Shown: positions 25,120 to 35,681, numbered from the stretch's first letter. The stretch: 64,000 nucleotides of DNA from Alteromonas aquimaris (GCF_026183695.1 NZ_JAPFRD010000005.1:146033-210032), one strand, 5' to 3'. Program-made: numbers and translations. The notes: a model not told the origin generated them from the sequence alone.

Positions 25120-26820
25120 ATGGCAGAAGCAACCGGCACCAACCTGACCGTCGCAGACGAGACAGGGGGGAGCGATAACGAACCGGAAAATAAATCCGGC
25201 TTTATGGACACACTGGGCAGCGCCGATATGATGCGGCAGATGGCGCTGGTGGTGGTGCTGGTTATATGTGTGGCCATTGCCGTATTTATCTTAATCTGGG
25301 CACAGGAGCCCGATTACCGCCCCATGGCAAAAATGGAAACAGAGGAACTCATTGAAACCCTCGACTACATGGATGCCAATCAAATTGACTACAAACTCGA
25401 AGGCAATACGATCCTTGTACGTAACGACGAGTATCAGAATATTCGTCTAGGCATGACGCGCGAGGGACTGGTTCGCTCAGATGATACCGGCACCGATATT
25501 ATCATGCAGGACATGGGATTCGGGGTTAGTCAGCGGCTTGAAATGGAGCGTTTGAAACACGCTCGCGAACAGCAAATTGCTAGCACTATTCAGGATATGG
25601 ATAGTATCCAAAAAGCGCGAGTGCTTCTTGCGATGCCGAAAGAAAACGTGTTCTCCCGGCGTGAGAAAAAAGCCAGCGCAACCGTTGTATTAACGGCGAA
25701 ACGTGGTGCCATTATCGCCGGCGAAGAAGTAGATGCCGTGGTAGATATTGTGGCATCGGCGGTTCAGGGCATGGAGCCGAGTAAGGTTACGGTTACCGAT
25801 AGCAACGGCCGTTTACTTAATTCTGGTTCCCAGGATTCAATGAGCGCGAGGGCCCGTAAAGAATACGAAATTGAGCGGAAACGTGAGTCAGAGTATTTAG
25901 AAAAGATTGATTCTATCCTTATACCTGTACTTGGTATCGGTAATTACACCGCGCAAGCAGATGTCAGTATGGATTTTACCGCACTGGAACAAACCCAGCG
26001 CACGTATAATCCTGACCTTCCGGCGGTGCGCAGTGAGATGGTTGTCGAAGAAAACAGCACTGGCGGCGGTGCGGCAGGTATCCCCGGTGCTTTAAGTAAT
26101 CAACCTCCAGCAGCCTCGCAAATACCTGAAGATGCAGTAGGACAAAGTGCAGGCCAATATATTGCGCCCGGTAGAAACAGCAAAGAATCCACCCGAAATT
26201 ATGAATTGGATACCACCATCAGTCATACCAAAAAACAAACAGGCGTAATCCGTCGTTTAAGTGTGTCGGTAGCAGTGGATCATATACGCACTACAGCAGA
26301 AGATGGCAGTGTCACTACCCAGCCACGCCCACAAGAGGAAGTGTTAAATATTCGTCGCTTGTTACAAGGGGGAATTGGCTTTGATGTGGCCCGAGGTGAT
26401 TCGCTGGAAGTTGTCAGCGTGCCCTTCATGCGTATTGAGACAGGTGAAGTGGAAGAGCTTCCGTTCTGGGAAGACCCTAAGTTATTGCCTATAATAAAGC
26501 TGGTCATTGGCGGCCTAGTGATCATTGTATTAATTCTGGCAGTGATTCGTCCGATGCTCAGAAAACTAATTAATCCTGAGTCAGTGAAGAGTGCTGAAGA
26601 CTTTGATGCAGATGAACGCCTCGATCTTGGTGATGACACTATTAGCATGTTGACGCAAGAATTTGACGAAGGGCAGGTAGGATTTGCCCCAGATGGCTCG
26701 CTAATGTTACCTGATTTGCACAAAGATGAAGATGTACTTAAAGCCGTTCGCGCGCTGGTGGCTAACGAGCCTGAGCTGTCTGCTCAGGTAGTTAAAGGCT
26801 GGCTGTTACAGGACGAGTAG
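25120..26820 (+). CDS. fliF: Flagellar MS-ring protein FliF
   Basis: FliF forms the inner-membrane MS ring on which the motor and export gate are built. At 566 residues it has two membrane segments (about 41-62, MALVVVLVICVAIAVFIL; and about 450-472, LPIIKLVIGGLVIIVLIL). Between them are the YscJ/FliF ring-building domains (ILVRNDEYQNIRLGMTREG, KARVLLAMPKENVFSRREK). A C-terminal acidic tail, including LVANEPELSAQVVKGWLLQD, binds FliG. It lies in the operon between fliE and fliG. Confidence 0.95.
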   Translation: MAEATGTNLTVADETGGSDNEPENKSGFMDTLGSADMMRQMALVVVLVICVAIAVFILIWAQEPDYRPMAKMETEELIETLDYMDANQIDYKLEGNTILVRNDEYQNIRLGMTREGLVRSDDTGTDIIMQDMGFGVSQRLEMERLKHAREQQIASTIQDMDSIQKARVLLAMPKENVFSRREKKASATVVLTAKRGAIIAGEEVDAVVDIVASAVQGMEPSKVTVTDSNGRLLNSGSQDSMSARARKEYEIERKRESEYLEKIDSILIPVLGIGNYTAQADVSMDFTALEQTQRTYNPDLPAVRSEMVVEENSTGGGAAGIPGALSNQPPAASQIPEDAVGQSAGQYIAPGRNSKESTRNYELDTTISHTKKQTGVIRRLSVSVAVDHIRTTAEDGSVTTQPRPQEEVLNIRRLLQGGIGFDVARGDSLEVVSVPFMRIETGEVEELPFWEDPKLLPIIKLVIGGLVIIVLILAVIRPMLRKLINPESVKSAEDFDADERLDLGDDTISMLTQEFDEGQVGFAPDGSLMLPDLHKDEDVLKAVRALVANEPELSAQVVKGWLLQDE

Positions 26821-26829
26821 GAGAAGAAC

Positions 26830-27870
26830 GTGGCAGATGAATTAGCTCCTCAGGCAGAGCAAGGGTACGACGTCAGCAAACTGGAAGGATTGGAGAAAGC
26901 AGCCATTTTATTGCTCAGCCTTTCCGAAGAAGATGCGGCACAAATATTAAAACACCTCGAACCCAAGCAGGTACAAAAGCTGGGTGCAGAAATGGCCAAG
27001 GTCGATGATATGACCCAGGTTAAAATTACTGCGGTACATAAACATTTTATTGAAGAAATTCAAAATTACAGCACTATCGGCTTCCAGAGTCAGGATTTCG
27101 TTAAGCGTGCGCTAACCGCTGCGCTCGGGGAAGATAAAGCCGCAAATCTTATCGATCAAATCATGATGGGAACCGGCGCTAAAGGTTTGGATTCCTTGAA
27201 ATGGATGGATTCAAAGCAAGTCGCCAGTATCATCCGCAACGAACACCCGCAGATACAGACTATTGTGTTGTCCTACCTCGAGCCTGAACAAAGTGCTGAG
27301 ATACTCGCACAATTTCCAGAAAAAGTACGTTTGGACCTGTTAATGCGTATCGCCAACTTAGAAGAAGTGCAGCCGGCGGCGCTACAAGAACTAAACGAAA
27401 TCATGGAAAAACAATTCGCTGGTCAGGCGGGCACCCAGGCAGCCAAAATGGGCGGCTTGAAGTCTGCAGCGGATATCATGAACTATCTTGACACGGCTAT
27501 TGAAGGTCAGTTGATGGATGCGATTCGTGAACAGGATGAAGAGATGAGTCAGCAGATTCAAGATCTTATGTTTGTATTCGATAACCTGGTGGATGTTGAC
27601 GATCGGGGTATTCAGGCGATTCTTCGCGAAGTTCAGCAAGATGCACTGCTTAAAGCTATTAAAGGTGCTGATGAAGAGCTCAAAAATAAAATCACGAAGA
27701 ATATGTCTAAGCGGGCCGCCGAAATGCTTCTGGATGATCTCGAAGCCATGGGGCCGGTACGTATTTCTGAAGTTGAGACAGCCCAGAAAGAAATTCTTTC
27801 TGTTGCCCGTCGTTTGGCAGATTCAGGGGAGATTATGCTTGGCGGTGGCGGAGGAGAAGAGTTCTTATAA
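26830..27870 (+). CDS. fliG: Flagellar motor switch protein FliG
   Basis: FliG links the MS ring to the C ring and contacts the stators. The 346-residue protein shows LEGLEKAAILLLSLSEEDAA (N domain), EHPQIQTIVLSYLEPEQSAEIL (middle domain, written as overlapping pieces EHPQIQTIVLSYL and EPEQSAEIL), and a C-terminal domain with DRGIQAILREV and MSKRAAEMLLDDLEAMGPV, which carries the charged torque helix. GTG start with AGGAG overlapping the fliF stop. Confidence 0.95.
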   Translation: MADELAPQAEQGYDVSKLEGLEKAAILLLSLSEEDAAQILKHLEPKQVQKLGAEMAKVDDMTQVKITAVHKHFIEEIQNYSTIGFQSQDFVKRALTAALGEDKAANLIDQIMMGTGAKGLDSLKWMDSKQVASIIRNEHPQIQTIVLSYLEPEQSAEILAQFPEKVRLDLLMRIANLEEVQPAALQELNEIMEKQFAGQAGTQAAKMGGLKSAADIMNYLDTAIEGQLMDAIREQDEEMSQQIQDLMFVFDNLVDVDDRGIQAILREVQQDALLKAIKGADEELKNKITKNMSKRAAEMLLDDLEAMGPVRISEVETAQKEILSVARRLADSGEIMLGGGGGEEFL

Positions 27871-27887
27871 TGGGGCTCGCTTAACTT

Positions 27888-28676
27888 ATGCCTAAACAAA
27901 ATCCGTTCGCATCGCACTCTCCAGAAGGAGTGAAAAAATGGGATTTACCCTTCGTTGAAGGCACGAAAACGCAGGAAGAAGAAACGCGAACAAATGCATT
28001 AAACCGTACTTCTGACTGGAAATATGAACCACCAGAAGAAGTGGAAGAGGAAGAAATTAAGCCTCCCACCGCACAAGAGATTGAAGCGATTCGACAAGCT
28101 GCCTATGACGAAGGGCATCAGGAAGGGAAGCAAATAGGTTTTGACGAAGGCAAGGCAGAAGGCTTTGAAGCGGGTCAAAAGCAAGGATATGAAGAAGGCT
28201 ATGCTGCCGGCGAAAAAGAAGGGCTTGCCAGCGGTCAACAGCAAATTGACGAACAAATCAAAGCGTGGCAGCAATTAAGCGAACAACTCGATCTTCCCTT
28301 ACAACAGGTGAACGAAGAGGTAAGAAAACAAGTTGTTCAACTGGCGCTAACCCTGGCTCGCTCTGTCATACGTACCGAAATTAAGACGAACGACAATCTT
28401 ATTTTCCAGGCGCTATCCGAGGGCCTAAAAGCATTGCCAATCAATGAAAAGCAATATCAGTTACAGATGCACCCAGAGGATATCGCGCGCATCAAGTCGC
28501 ACTATTCAGATGAAGACATCGCCAAAAAGAATTGGCAATTGGTAGAAGCACCTTCCATGCAGCCAGGAGGCTGTGAAATTATCACCTCGCAAAACGCTGT
28601 TGACGTGTCAATTGAAAGACGGGTACGGGATGTCATTGACAAATTCATGATGGAGCAAGGCCTCAAGCATGACTAA
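27888..28676 (+). CDS. fliH: Flagellar export protein FliH
   Basis: FliH binds and restrains the FliI ATPase and delivers it to the export gate. The 262-residue protein has an acidic N-terminus, then a glycine-repeat helix ([17 protein letters not shown] and onward, residues about 80-120, GxxxG spacing) characteristic of FliH. The C-terminal globular part has [16 protein letters not shown] and [13 protein letters not shown]. Its end overlaps fliI by 8 bases. Confidence 0.92.
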   Translation: MPKQNPFASHSPEGVKKWDLPFVEGTKTQEEETRTNALNRTSDWKYEPPEEVEEEEIKPPTAQEIEAIRQAAYDEGHQEGKQIGFDEGKAEGFEAGQKQGYEEGYAAGEKEGLASGQQQIDEQIKAWQQLSEQLDLPLQQVNEEVRKQVVQLALTLARSVIRTEIKTNDNLIFQALSEGLKALPINEKQYQLQMHPEDIARIKSHYSDEDIAKKNWQLVEAPSMQPGGCEIITSQNAVDVSIERRVRDVIDKFMMEQGLKHD

Positions 28677-30006
28677 GGACCTGGCCGACTATTTTTCCGC
28701 CCTCAGCAAGCAGGTCCCCCATCCGCCAATCGTCGCGGCGGGAAAACTGGTGCGCGGTATCGGCCTCACGCTAGAAGCCATTGGTTGTCAGCTACCTGTG
28801 GGCAGTCAATGTAAAGTGCAAACCGTTGATGGTGAAATTGAAGCTGAAGTCGTTGGCTTTGGTGATGATATTACCTATTTAATGCCTACAGAGCCGGTGC
28901 GAGGAATTGTTCCGGGCTCTAGAGTGGCTCCCCTCAATCGGGAAAGTGGTTTAGCTGTAGGGATGGGATTGTTAGGCCGGGTGGTGGACGGAAATGGACA
29001 GCCAATGGATGGTCTGGGGCCCATTGTGGCCCAGACGCGGGTACCCACCATCAAACCCGCTATGAATCCTCTGCATCGACGACCTATCGAAAGGCCCATG
29101 GATGTAGGGGTACGCTCAATCAATGCGTTGAATACGGTTGGCATGGGCCAACGGATGGGCCTGTTTGCTGGCAGTGGTGTAGGGAAAAGCGTCTTGCTTG
29201 GAATGATGACCCGCGGAAGTACCGCCGATGTGGTAGTAGTGGGTCTGGTGGGTGAACGGGGGCGTGAGGTAAAAGAGTTTATTCACGAAATTCTCGGTGA
29301 AGAAGAACGTAAACGGGCTGTGGTGGTAGCAGCGCCAGCCGACACTTCACCCTTAATGCGGTTAAAGGGGTGTGAGACCGCGGTTACCATTGCGGAATAC
29401 TTCCGCGACCAGGGCTTAAACGTATTATTACTCATCGACTCTCTCACCCGATACGCCATGGCGCAACGGGAAATTGCCTTAGCTGTAGGTGAACCTCCCG
29501 CAACGAAAGGTTATCCCCCTTCTGTTTTTGCCAAATTACCAGCGTTAGTAGAAAGAGCGGGGAACGGGGGCGACAATCAAGGCTCCATTACGGCTTTTTA
29601 CACTGTATTGACCGAAGGTGACGATTTGCAAGACCCTATCGCTGACGCGGCCCGAGCCATTTTAGATGGACATATTGTATTGTCACGCTCGTTAGCAGAT
29701 AGCGGTTTTTACCCAGCCATCGATATTGAAGCATCCATCAGTCGTGTAATGCCAATGGTGGTAAGTGAGGAACACTTAACGCTGGCACGCCGAATCAGGC
29801 AAGTTTATTCAACTTACAAGCAAAATAAAGACTTAATCGCCATTGGCGCATATGCGAAAGGGTCTGACCCACGGATTGATTTAGCCATTCAGGCGGAACC
29901 TGTCATTAACGCCTTTTTACAGCAAGGCTACAAAGATGTGATCCCCTACGATGAATGTTTACAGGGAATGATGGGGCTTGCAAAAGGGTTAGGTCAGGCT
30001 AATTAA
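28669..30006 (+). CDS. fliI: Flagellum-specific ATPase FliI
   Basis: FliI is the F1-beta-like ATPase of flagellar type III export. The 445-residue protein has Walker A GSGVGKS (168-174), [16 protein letters not shown], the Walker [17 protein letters not shown], and the family marks [16 protein letters not shown] and [15 protein letters not shown]. It sits between fliH and fliJ, its usual partners. Confidence 0.95.
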   Translation: MTKDLADYFSALSKQVPHPPIVAAGKLVRGIGLTLEAIGCQLPVGSQCKVQTVDGEIEAEVVGFGDDITYLMPTEPVRGIVPGSRVAPLNRESGLAVGMGLLGRVVDGNGQPMDGLGPIVAQTRVPTIKPAMNPLHRRPIERPMDVGVRSINALNTVGMGQRMGLFAGSGVGKSVLLGMMTRGSTADVVVVGLVGERGREVKEFIHEILGEEERKRAVVVAAPADTSPLMRLKGCETAVTIAEYFRDQGLNVLLLIDSLTRYAMAQREIALAVGEPPATKGYPPSVFAKLPALVERAGNGGDNQGSITAFYTVLTEGDDLQDPIADAARAILDGHIVLSRSLADSGFYPAIDIEASISRVMPMVVSEEHLTLARRIRQVYSTYKQNKDLIAIGAYAKGSDPRIDLAIQAEPVINAFLQQGYKDVIPYDECLQGMMGLAKGLGQAN

Positions 30007-30020
30007 AGGGCGAGTTCATC

Positions 30021-30464
30021 ATGAGTCAGCTTAAACTGGTTGTGAAAATAGAAGAAGAAAAAGAACAAAAAGCCGCACAGGCGTTTCAGCTTGCCCAACA
30101 GAATGTGAACGCGCAGAAACAAAAGTTACAAAACCTGCAACAATATCGTCTCGAATACCTGCGCCAGATTCAAAACAACGGCAAGGGGGGCGTCACCGCT
30201 CAAAAATATCACCAGCATTTGTCTTTTATAGGCAAGCTGGATAAAGCCTGCGAACAACAGATGGGGGTAATCTCCCGCGCTTCACTGGTGGCAGACGACC
30301 GCAAACAGCAATGGATAGAGCGCCAGAAACGCCGTAAAGCTGTTGAAATGGTGATTGAAAAGCAACGCATCGCAGCGGAAAGAAAAGAAATGCGAAAACA
30401 ACAAAACACCATGGACGAATACGCTGCTCAGAAGTTTTATCGTGCCCAACAGGAAAAATACTAA
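30021..30464 (+). CDS. fliJ: Flagellar export chaperone FliJ
   Basis: FliJ is the coiled-coil stalk-like protein of the export ATPase. This 147-residue, Lys/Gln/Glu-rich protein is predicted to be almost all coiled coil (IEEEKEQKAAQAFQLAQQ, KQKLQNLQQYRLEYLRQI). Sequence identity in the family is low, so position after fliI and length carry the call. It ends the fliEFGHIJ operon; a new sigma-54 promoter follows. Confidence 0.9.
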   Translation: MSQLKLVVKIEEEKEQKAAQAFQLAQQNVNAQKQKLQNLQQYRLEYLRQIQNNGKGGVTAQKYHQHLSFIGKLDKACEQQMGVISRASLVADDRKQQWIERQKRRKAVEMVIEKQRIAAERKEMRKQQNTMDEYAAQKFYRAQQEKY

Positions 30465-30492
30465 CCACTAATTGTTTTCTTACTTCCTAACT

Positions 30493-30508
30493 TGGAACGC
30501 TTTTTGCG
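30493..30508 (+). promoter_or_regulatory. Sigma-54 promoter of the fliK-flhB operon
   Basis: TGGAACGCTTTTTGCG has GG (30494-30495) and GC (30506-30507) ten bases apart, a TGGAACG -24 element and a TTTGC -12 element. It lies 80 bases before the fliK ATG. Confidence 0.75.
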
Positions 30509-30587
30509 AACGCTATATGTGGAAAATGGTTTTGATGTGGTCACGCTTTGTATTATAGGGTGATCAAGAAGTTTGGAAGAAAAAATT

Positions 30588-32360
30588 ATGCAACAAGTTG
30601 CCACTAAAGGTTCACAAATTGCCGCTTTGCCGATCGACCTTGAGGTACAGTCTTCGCCATTGGTTAACACCAACGACCAATTTAGACAGGCACTTGAGCA
30701 GACAGCTAACAGGCATTCAGATAAAAATAAAAAAGGTGAGATCACTCCTGTTTGGAAGGCGCCTGAAAGAACGCCGGCTTCTTCACCTGCCGACCGTCAC
30801 GTGGCCAAACGCACAGAACCCTCGAATGCACAGGTTAACTCACCTCAACGACATGAGCCCAAAGCTGCTGGGCCAGCAAAAACTGAACAGCAAAACGACA
30901 CATCGCCTGCGGTAAATGATAAAAAACAGGATACCGATTGGCTCGGGTTGGTAGAATCAGTCAAAGATTATAATGACAACCCGGACAAAGCGGCGTTGGC
31001 AAATGTTGCAGAATCTATATCGGGTGATGAAGTTACACTTTCAGATGAACTGGCTGCAAAAATTGATACATTGTTAGCGAAATTGAGCGAAGACAGTGCC
31101 ATCACCCCTAATGAAATGTCGATATTAGCTGCCATTCAGGAACAACTTGGTAGTATGGAGACGGATGGCGACAGCCCCATCTCAGTGCTGGCCCTGTACG
31201 ATAACATTGCAGAAAAACTTAATACCATGTTGGCCAAGTCTACAGAATCCGGACAACCGGCCGATGCTTCTAAAACCACCGCGTTGGCTTCGGCAATGCT
31301 GATTTTGCAATCTGCGCAAGCAGACATCCAAGAAACAACGAAATTGTCGCTAGGAAATCAGGAGGCCATTGTTCCTGCTGATGATCTTGAAGAAGCGGCA
31401 AAGCTATTGGTTTCTTTGCTGCAATCGGAAAAGCAAAAACCGGGGACTCACCCAAACAGTGTAAATCCTTCGTTGAATGAAAAGCTCGTCTTACCGCAAG
31501 GGGTAGAAAAGCTGCTGCAAAATATGCAGCAACTATCTGATCAAGGGAAAGCAGACAGTGTTGAAGCCATTGCCGATAGAGTGTTGGCCCTGCTACCGCC
31601 ATCAGCTTCTGAACAGCAGCAGAAAATGGTGAAAAATGCGGTTATTGCGGGTCTGAATGAAATGAATGCACAACTTGGCCAAGGGCGAGAGCCAGGTATT
31701 AGTCTGCAAGATATGATTAGCGGGGCGTTAAGTGAAGCAAGCATTCAATTAGATAACGCGATGAAGCAACAACTGGAAGGTCAATTAGCGTTATTAAGTA
31801 ATGCCATGCAAACTGCCCAACAACAGACGGCTGTAGAAGTTGACCGACAAGCGTTGGCTTCGATTGATACCTCTTTGAGAGAAAATGCTCAGATCCGCAG
31901 TGAAATGACCAAAGCACAACAAGCCGCTGATGGTATTGATAAGCCTGTGAATGTGCAACGTGCTGAAGGTCAGCAACAGTTAAGCGAAAAGATCCGCTGG
32001 ATGATCAACAGTAGAAGCAGTTTGGCAGAAATTCGCCTGGATCCGCCCGAACTTGGTAGCATGCAAGTAAGAGTCAACATTTCCGGGGACACTGCAAATG
32101 TAAACTTTGTCGTGCAATCACAGCACGCTAAAGACACCTTAGCACAAGCTGAAAACCGATTAAGGGAAATGCTCGCAGAGCAAGGTATTACCCTGGGGGA
32201 ATCGTTTGTACAACAGCAAAATTCACAGCAGGGTAATGGCGATGAGCAATTTGCAGGTGGCAACTCGTCTGGCGAAGCATCTGACGGCGACGAAAATCTT
32301 GCGCAACCTGATTCAGGAATAACAAAGCGCGACACCGACGGTATCGATGACTATGCTTAA
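30588..32360 (+). CDS. fliK: Flagellar hook-length control protein FliK
   Basis: FliK measures hook length and triggers the export switch at FlhB. The 590-residue protein has a long, low-complexity, Gln/Ala/Ser-rich N-terminal ruler. A conserved C-terminal Flg_hook domain follows at about residues 465-560: IRWMINSRSSLAEIRLDPPE, LGSMQVRVNISG, VNFVVQSQHAKDTL and LREMLAEQGI. The ATG at 30588 has GGAAG eight bases upstream; a TTG at 30573 is the alternative. Confidence 0.9.
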   Translation: MQQVATKGSQIAALPIDLEVQSSPLVNTNDQFRQALEQTANRHSDKNKKGEITPVWKAPERTPASSPADRHVAKRTEPSNAQVNSPQRHEPKAAGPAKTEQQNDTSPAVNDKKQDTDWLGLVESVKDYNDNPDKAALANVAESISGDEVTLSDELAAKIDTLLAKLSEDSAITPNEMSILAAIQEQLGSMETDGDSPISVLALYDNIAEKLNTMLAKSTESGQPADASKTTALASAMLILQSAQADIQETTKLSLGNQEAIVPADDLEEAAKLLVSLLQSEKQKPGTHPNSVNPSLNEKLVLPQGVEKLLQNMQQLSDQGKADSVEAIADRVLALLPPSASEQQQKMVKNAVIAGLNEMNAQLGQGREPGISLQDMISGALSEASIQLDNAMKQQLEGQLALLSNAMQTAQQQTAVEVDRQALASIDTSLRENAQIRSEMTKAQQAADGIDKPVNVQRAEGQQQLSEKIRWMINSRSSLAEIRLDPPELGSMQVRVNISGDTANVNFVVQSQHAKDTLAQAENRLREMLAEQGITLGESFVQQQNSQQGNGDEQFAGGNSSGEASDGDENLAQPDSGITKRDTDGIDDYA

Positions 32361-32441
32361 GAAAACTTTCTCAATTCAGTGATTGCCATTTACTGGTGAA
32401 AATTGATAATACGCCCATTGGATTTTTGATGAGTAAAAAAC

Positions 32442-32963
32442 ATGGCTGAAGAAGAACTACAGATTGAAGAAAGTGGTGGCAAAAGTAAAAAGATGATGAT
32501 CATCATCATAGCTGCCGTGGTAATACTGGGAGGTGGGGCTGCGTATTTCTTCCTGTTTTCGGGTTCTGACGCTAGTGTTCCTGAACAAACAGAAACCGTC
32601 GCAGGAGAGGGGCCAGCGCAAGCGGCACCCAAAGCTAACCTTGGTACGGCGCTTTATGTGGCCATGCCTAGACCCTTTGTTTTCAATGTGCCAGGCAGTG
32701 GGCGTGACAGACTAGTACAAATTAAAGTGCAGTTGATGGTGCGCGGCTCCGATAATGAAGAAATGGCCAAGTCACACATTCCCTTAATTGAAGGTACGTT
32801 ACTGCAGGTGTTTAGTAATAGCAGTGCTGATGATTTGGTTACCGAAGCAGGAAAAATAACACTGCGTGAAGATGCGTTAAGTGAAGTTCAACGCGTAATG
32901 AATGAAATTTCGGGTTCGAACGTGGTTGAGCAGGTGTTGTTTACCGGTTTTGTAATGCAGTAG
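32442..32963 (+). CDS. fliL: Flagellar basal-body-associated protein FliL
   Basis: FliL is a single-pass membrane protein around the stators. The 173-residue product has an acidic cytoplasmic start, KKMMIIIIAAVVILGGGAAY as the membrane segment (about residues 17-38), and the periplasmic stomatin-like domain (PRPFVFNVPG, LVQIKVQLMVRG, HIPLIEGTLLQVFS, VEQVLFTGFVMQ). It starts the fliLMNOPQR series. Confidence 0.93.
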   Translation: MAEEELQIEESGGKSKKMMIIIIAAVVILGGGAAYFFLFSGSDASVPEQTETVAGEGPAQAAPKANLGTALYVAMPRPFVFNVPGSGRDRLVQIKVQLMVRGSDNEEMAKSHIPLIEGTLLQVFSNSSADDLVTEAGKITLREDALSEVQRVMNEISGSNVVEQVLFTGFVMQ

Positions 32964-32975
32964 AAAGGATATTGA

Positions 32976-34034
32976 GTGAGCGATTTACTATCCCAAGACG
33001 AAATTGACGCGCTCTTACACGGCGTCGACGATGTAGAAGAGGAAGAAGTTAGCGAAGGCGGTGGTGATACTTCTGCGCTTGAGTATGACTTTTCGTCTCA
33101 GGATAGAATTGTGCGTGGGCGGATGCCGACGCTGGAAATCGTTAACGAACGTTTTGCGCGACACATGCGTGTCAGTCTATTTAATATGATGCGCCGTTCC
33201 GCCGAAGTGTCAATCAATGGTATTCAAATGATAAAGTTTGGTGAGTACATACATACTTTATTTGTACCGACCAGCCTGAACATGGTTCGCTTCCGGCCAT
33301 TAAAAGGTACCGGATTAATTACCATGGAAGCCCGCCTGGTGTTTATCCTGGTAGATAATTTTTTTGGCGGCGACGGGCGTTACCATGCCAAAATAGAAGG
33401 GCGCGAATTTACACCGACCGAACGGCGAATTATCCAAATGTTGTTGAAGATAATCTTTGAAGATTATAAAGAAGCATGGGCGCCAGTGATGGATGTGTCG
33501 TTTGAATATTTGGATTCAGAAGTGAATCCGGCCATGGCTAACATCGTCAGCCCTACCGAAGTAGTGGTAATCAGTTCGTTTCATATTGAGCTTGACGGGG
33601 GCGGAGGAGATTTTCACGTTTCGTTACCCTATTCCATGTTAGAGCCAATTAGAGAGCTCCTTGACGCTGGTGTACAAAGTGATAAAGAAGATACCGATCT
33701 GCGTTGGAGTAAAGCGCTTCGTGACGAGATTATGGATGTGGAAGTGGCGCTGACCACTCATATGCTCGAAGTTGACGTATCGCTTAAACAAATTATGGAA
33801 TTCAAGGCCGGTGATATTATCCCGGTGGAAATGCCCGAGTATATCACTGTGTTGATCGAGGATTTACCCACTTTTCGGGCTAAACTGGGTCGTTCTCGTG
33901 ATAATCTGGCGCTAAAAATTACTGACAAAATCCCTAGACCGACTTCAGTTAAATCTGAACTGCAACTATTAACTCGCGGTGGTCGTGTGATCGACAATGA
34001 TGCTGAGTTACAGGTGCTGGAAGAAGATCTCTGA
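32976..34034 (+). CDS. fliM: Flagellar motor switch protein FliM
   Basis: FliM is the C-ring protein that binds phosphorylated CheY. The N-terminal MSDLLSQDEIDALLHGVDD is the classical CheY-binding peptide. The middle CheC-like domain (RHMRVSLFNMMRRSAEVS, LVFILVDNFFGGDGRY) and the C-terminal SpoA domain (LKQIMEFKAGDIIPVEMPEY) follow. Length 352 is slightly above E. coli's 334. GTG start after AAAGGAT. Confidence 0.95.
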   Translation: MSDLLSQDEIDALLHGVDDVEEEEVSEGGGDTSALEYDFSSQDRIVRGRMPTLEIVNERFARHMRVSLFNMMRRSAEVSINGIQMIKFGEYIHTLFVPTSLNMVRFRPLKGTGLITMEARLVFILVDNFFGGDGRYHAKIEGREFTPTERRIIQMLLKIIFEDYKEAWAPVMDVSFEYLDSEVNPAMANIVSPTEVVVISSFHIELDGGGGDFHVSLPYSMLEPIRELLDAGVQSDKEDTDLRWSKALRDEIMDVEVALTTHMLEVDVSLKQIMEFKAGDIIPVEMPEYITVLIEDLPTFRAKLGRSRDNLALKITDKIPRPTSVKSELQLLTRGGRVIDNDAELQVLEEDL

Positions 34035-34062
34035 GCATGAGACATATTAATGAGGTACTCCT

Positions 34063-34482
34063 ATGAGTGAAGAAGATGGCTTGGACGACTGGGCCGCAGC
34101 AATGGCAGAACAGGCAGAGTCTGAAGCAGATCAGGAAGGTGAACCACAAGGTGAGGGCGATGATGTCCAAGTCGCTGAGCTGGATGAACTGAAAGATGAT
34201 GCGCCCATTACCCAGGAAGAAAAAAAGAAACTGGATACGATTTTAGATATCCCCGTTACCATCTCGATGGAAGTGGGGCGCAGCCAAATAAGTATCCGAA
34301 ATTTACTACAATTGAATCAAGGTTCGGTTGTGGAACTAGATCGGGTCGCCGGAGAGCCATTAGATGTATTAGTTAATGGCACGTTGATTGCTCATGGAGA
34401 AGTAGTAGTAGTCAACGACAAGTTTGGGATCCGGTTAACAGATGTTATTAGTCAGATCGAAAGAATCAAAAAGCTTCGGTAA
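34063..34482 (+). CDS. fliN: Flagellar motor switch protein FliN
   Basis: FliN completes the C ring. The 139-residue protein has an acidic N-terminal extension and a C-terminal SpoA domain: ILDIPVTISMEVGRSQISIR, NLLQLNQGSVVELDRVAGEP, VLVNGTLIAHGEVVVVNDKF and [17 protein letters not shown]. Its 3' end overlaps the possible start of fliO. Confidence 0.95.
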   Translation: MSEEDGLDDWAAAMAEQAESEADQEGEPQGEGDDVQVAELDELKDDAPITQEEKKKLDTILDIPVTISMEVGRSQISIRNLLQLNQGSVVELDRVAGEPLDVLVNGTLIAHGEVVVVNDKFGIRLTDVISQIERIKKLR

Positions 34483-34924
34483 ATTTCATTTCTTATCAAG
34501 AGGTTGCAAATTGCTTCCTCTTGCTTTTTCCTCATCAGCCTTTGCTCAAAGCACTCAATCCATTACCAACCCTACGTCGGTACTGTCAATTTTTCTATCA
34601 CTTTTATTAGTTGTCGCTATTATTTTTGCACTGGCTTATGTGATGCGACGGTTTAATGTCACTCATTCCAGTAATGGGCAGTTAAAAGTCGTCGCCAGCA
34701 TGATGGCTGGTGCGAAAGAGCGCATCATGGTGATAGAAGTGGGAGATGAACAACATCTAGTCGGCATCACTTCGCAATCCATTTCGCATTTAAGCAAACT
34801 GGAAAATAACATTCAGAGCCAACGGTCGTCAGATAACCCTGGGGCGCTTTTTAAGCAAAAATTAGTAAGCGCCATGGCGGGTAAAATAAATCCTTCCCTG
34901 AAGGAGGATAAGCATCATGGCTAA
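34442..34924 (+). CDS. fliO: Flagellar export component FliO
   Basis: FliO helps assemble the FliP ring of the export gate. It has one membrane segment, [20 protein letters not shown], then a short cytoplasmic domain ([30 protein letters not shown]). The start is uncertain. ATG 34442 overlaps fliN by 41 bases but gives a plausible signal peptide ending [11 protein letters not shown] 34511 has AGAGG upstream but leaves only 12 residues before that site. It overlaps fliP by 8 bases. Confidence 0.85.
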   Translation: MLLVRSKESKSFGKFHFLSRGCKLLPLAFSSSAFAQSTQSITNPTSVLSIFLSLLLVVAIIFALAYVMRRFNVTHSSNGQLKVVASMMAGAKERIMVIEVGDEQHLVGITSQSISHLSKLENNIQSQRSSDNPGALFKQKLVSAMAGKINPSLKEDKHHG

Positions 34925-35681
34925 TATGCGATTCTGGGGCGGCTTTGCACTGATAAGCGGTTTGTTGCTCTTTGCAGATTCAGTGTCAGCGCAACAGGGG
35001 ATCTCTGCAGTAACGGTGACAACTAATCCTGACGGAACCCAAGATTATTCGATGACGCTGCAGGCAGTGTTTATCATGACTGCGCTGAGTTTGATCCCAG
35101 CGTTCATCATGATGATGACTTCCTTCACCCGAATTATTGTGGTGCTGTCCATTCTGCGTCAGGCCATCGGTTTGCAGCAATCGCCTTCCAACCAAATCTT
35201 AATTGGGGTGAGCTTGTTTTTGTCGCTGTTCATCATGGCGCCAGTGTTTGAAGAAATTAATGAACGCGCATTACAACCCTATCTGGACGAGGTAATGACT
35301 TCAAAAGAAGCTTTTGAACAGGCTAAAGGCCCCATGCGTGCATTTATGCTGTCGCAAACACGGGTGAGAGATTTGGAAACCTTTGTACGCATTGCCGGTG
35401 ATGAAGATAAATACGAAGAGCCAGCCGATGTGCCGCTCACCATTCTTATTCCTGCGTTTGTTACCAGTGAACTTAAAACCGCGTTTCAGATTGGCTTTAT
35501 GCTTTTTATTCCGTTCTTAATCATTGATTTGGTGGTGGCGTCTATACTGATGGCAATGGGTATGATGATGCTCTCGCCCATGATTGTTTCACTACCGTTT
35601 AAACTGATGCTGTTCGTTCTGGTTGATGGTTGGAACCTGATTTTTGGCACCTTGGCTACCAGCTTTGGTATGGGTGTGTAG
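34917..35681 (+). CDS. fliP: Flagellar export gate protein FliP
   Basis: FliP forms the core ring of the export gate. The 254-residue protein has a cleavable signal ([14 protein letters not shown]), then membrane helices with [58 protein letters not shown] and [20 protein letters not shown], the family signature. AAGGAGG precedes the ATG. Confidence 0.95.
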   Translation: MANMRFWGGFALISGLLLFADSVSAQQGISAVTVTTNPDGTQDYSMTLQAVFIMTALSLIPAFIMMMTSFTRIIVVLSILRQAIGLQQSPSNQILIGVSLFLSLFIMAPVFEEINERALQPYLDEVMTSKEAFEQAKGPMRAFMLSQTRVRDLETFVRIAGDEDKYEEPADVPLTILIPAFVTSELKTAFQIGFMLFIPFLIIDLVVASILMAMGMMMLSPMIVSLPFKLMLFVLVDGWNLIFGTLATSFGMGV

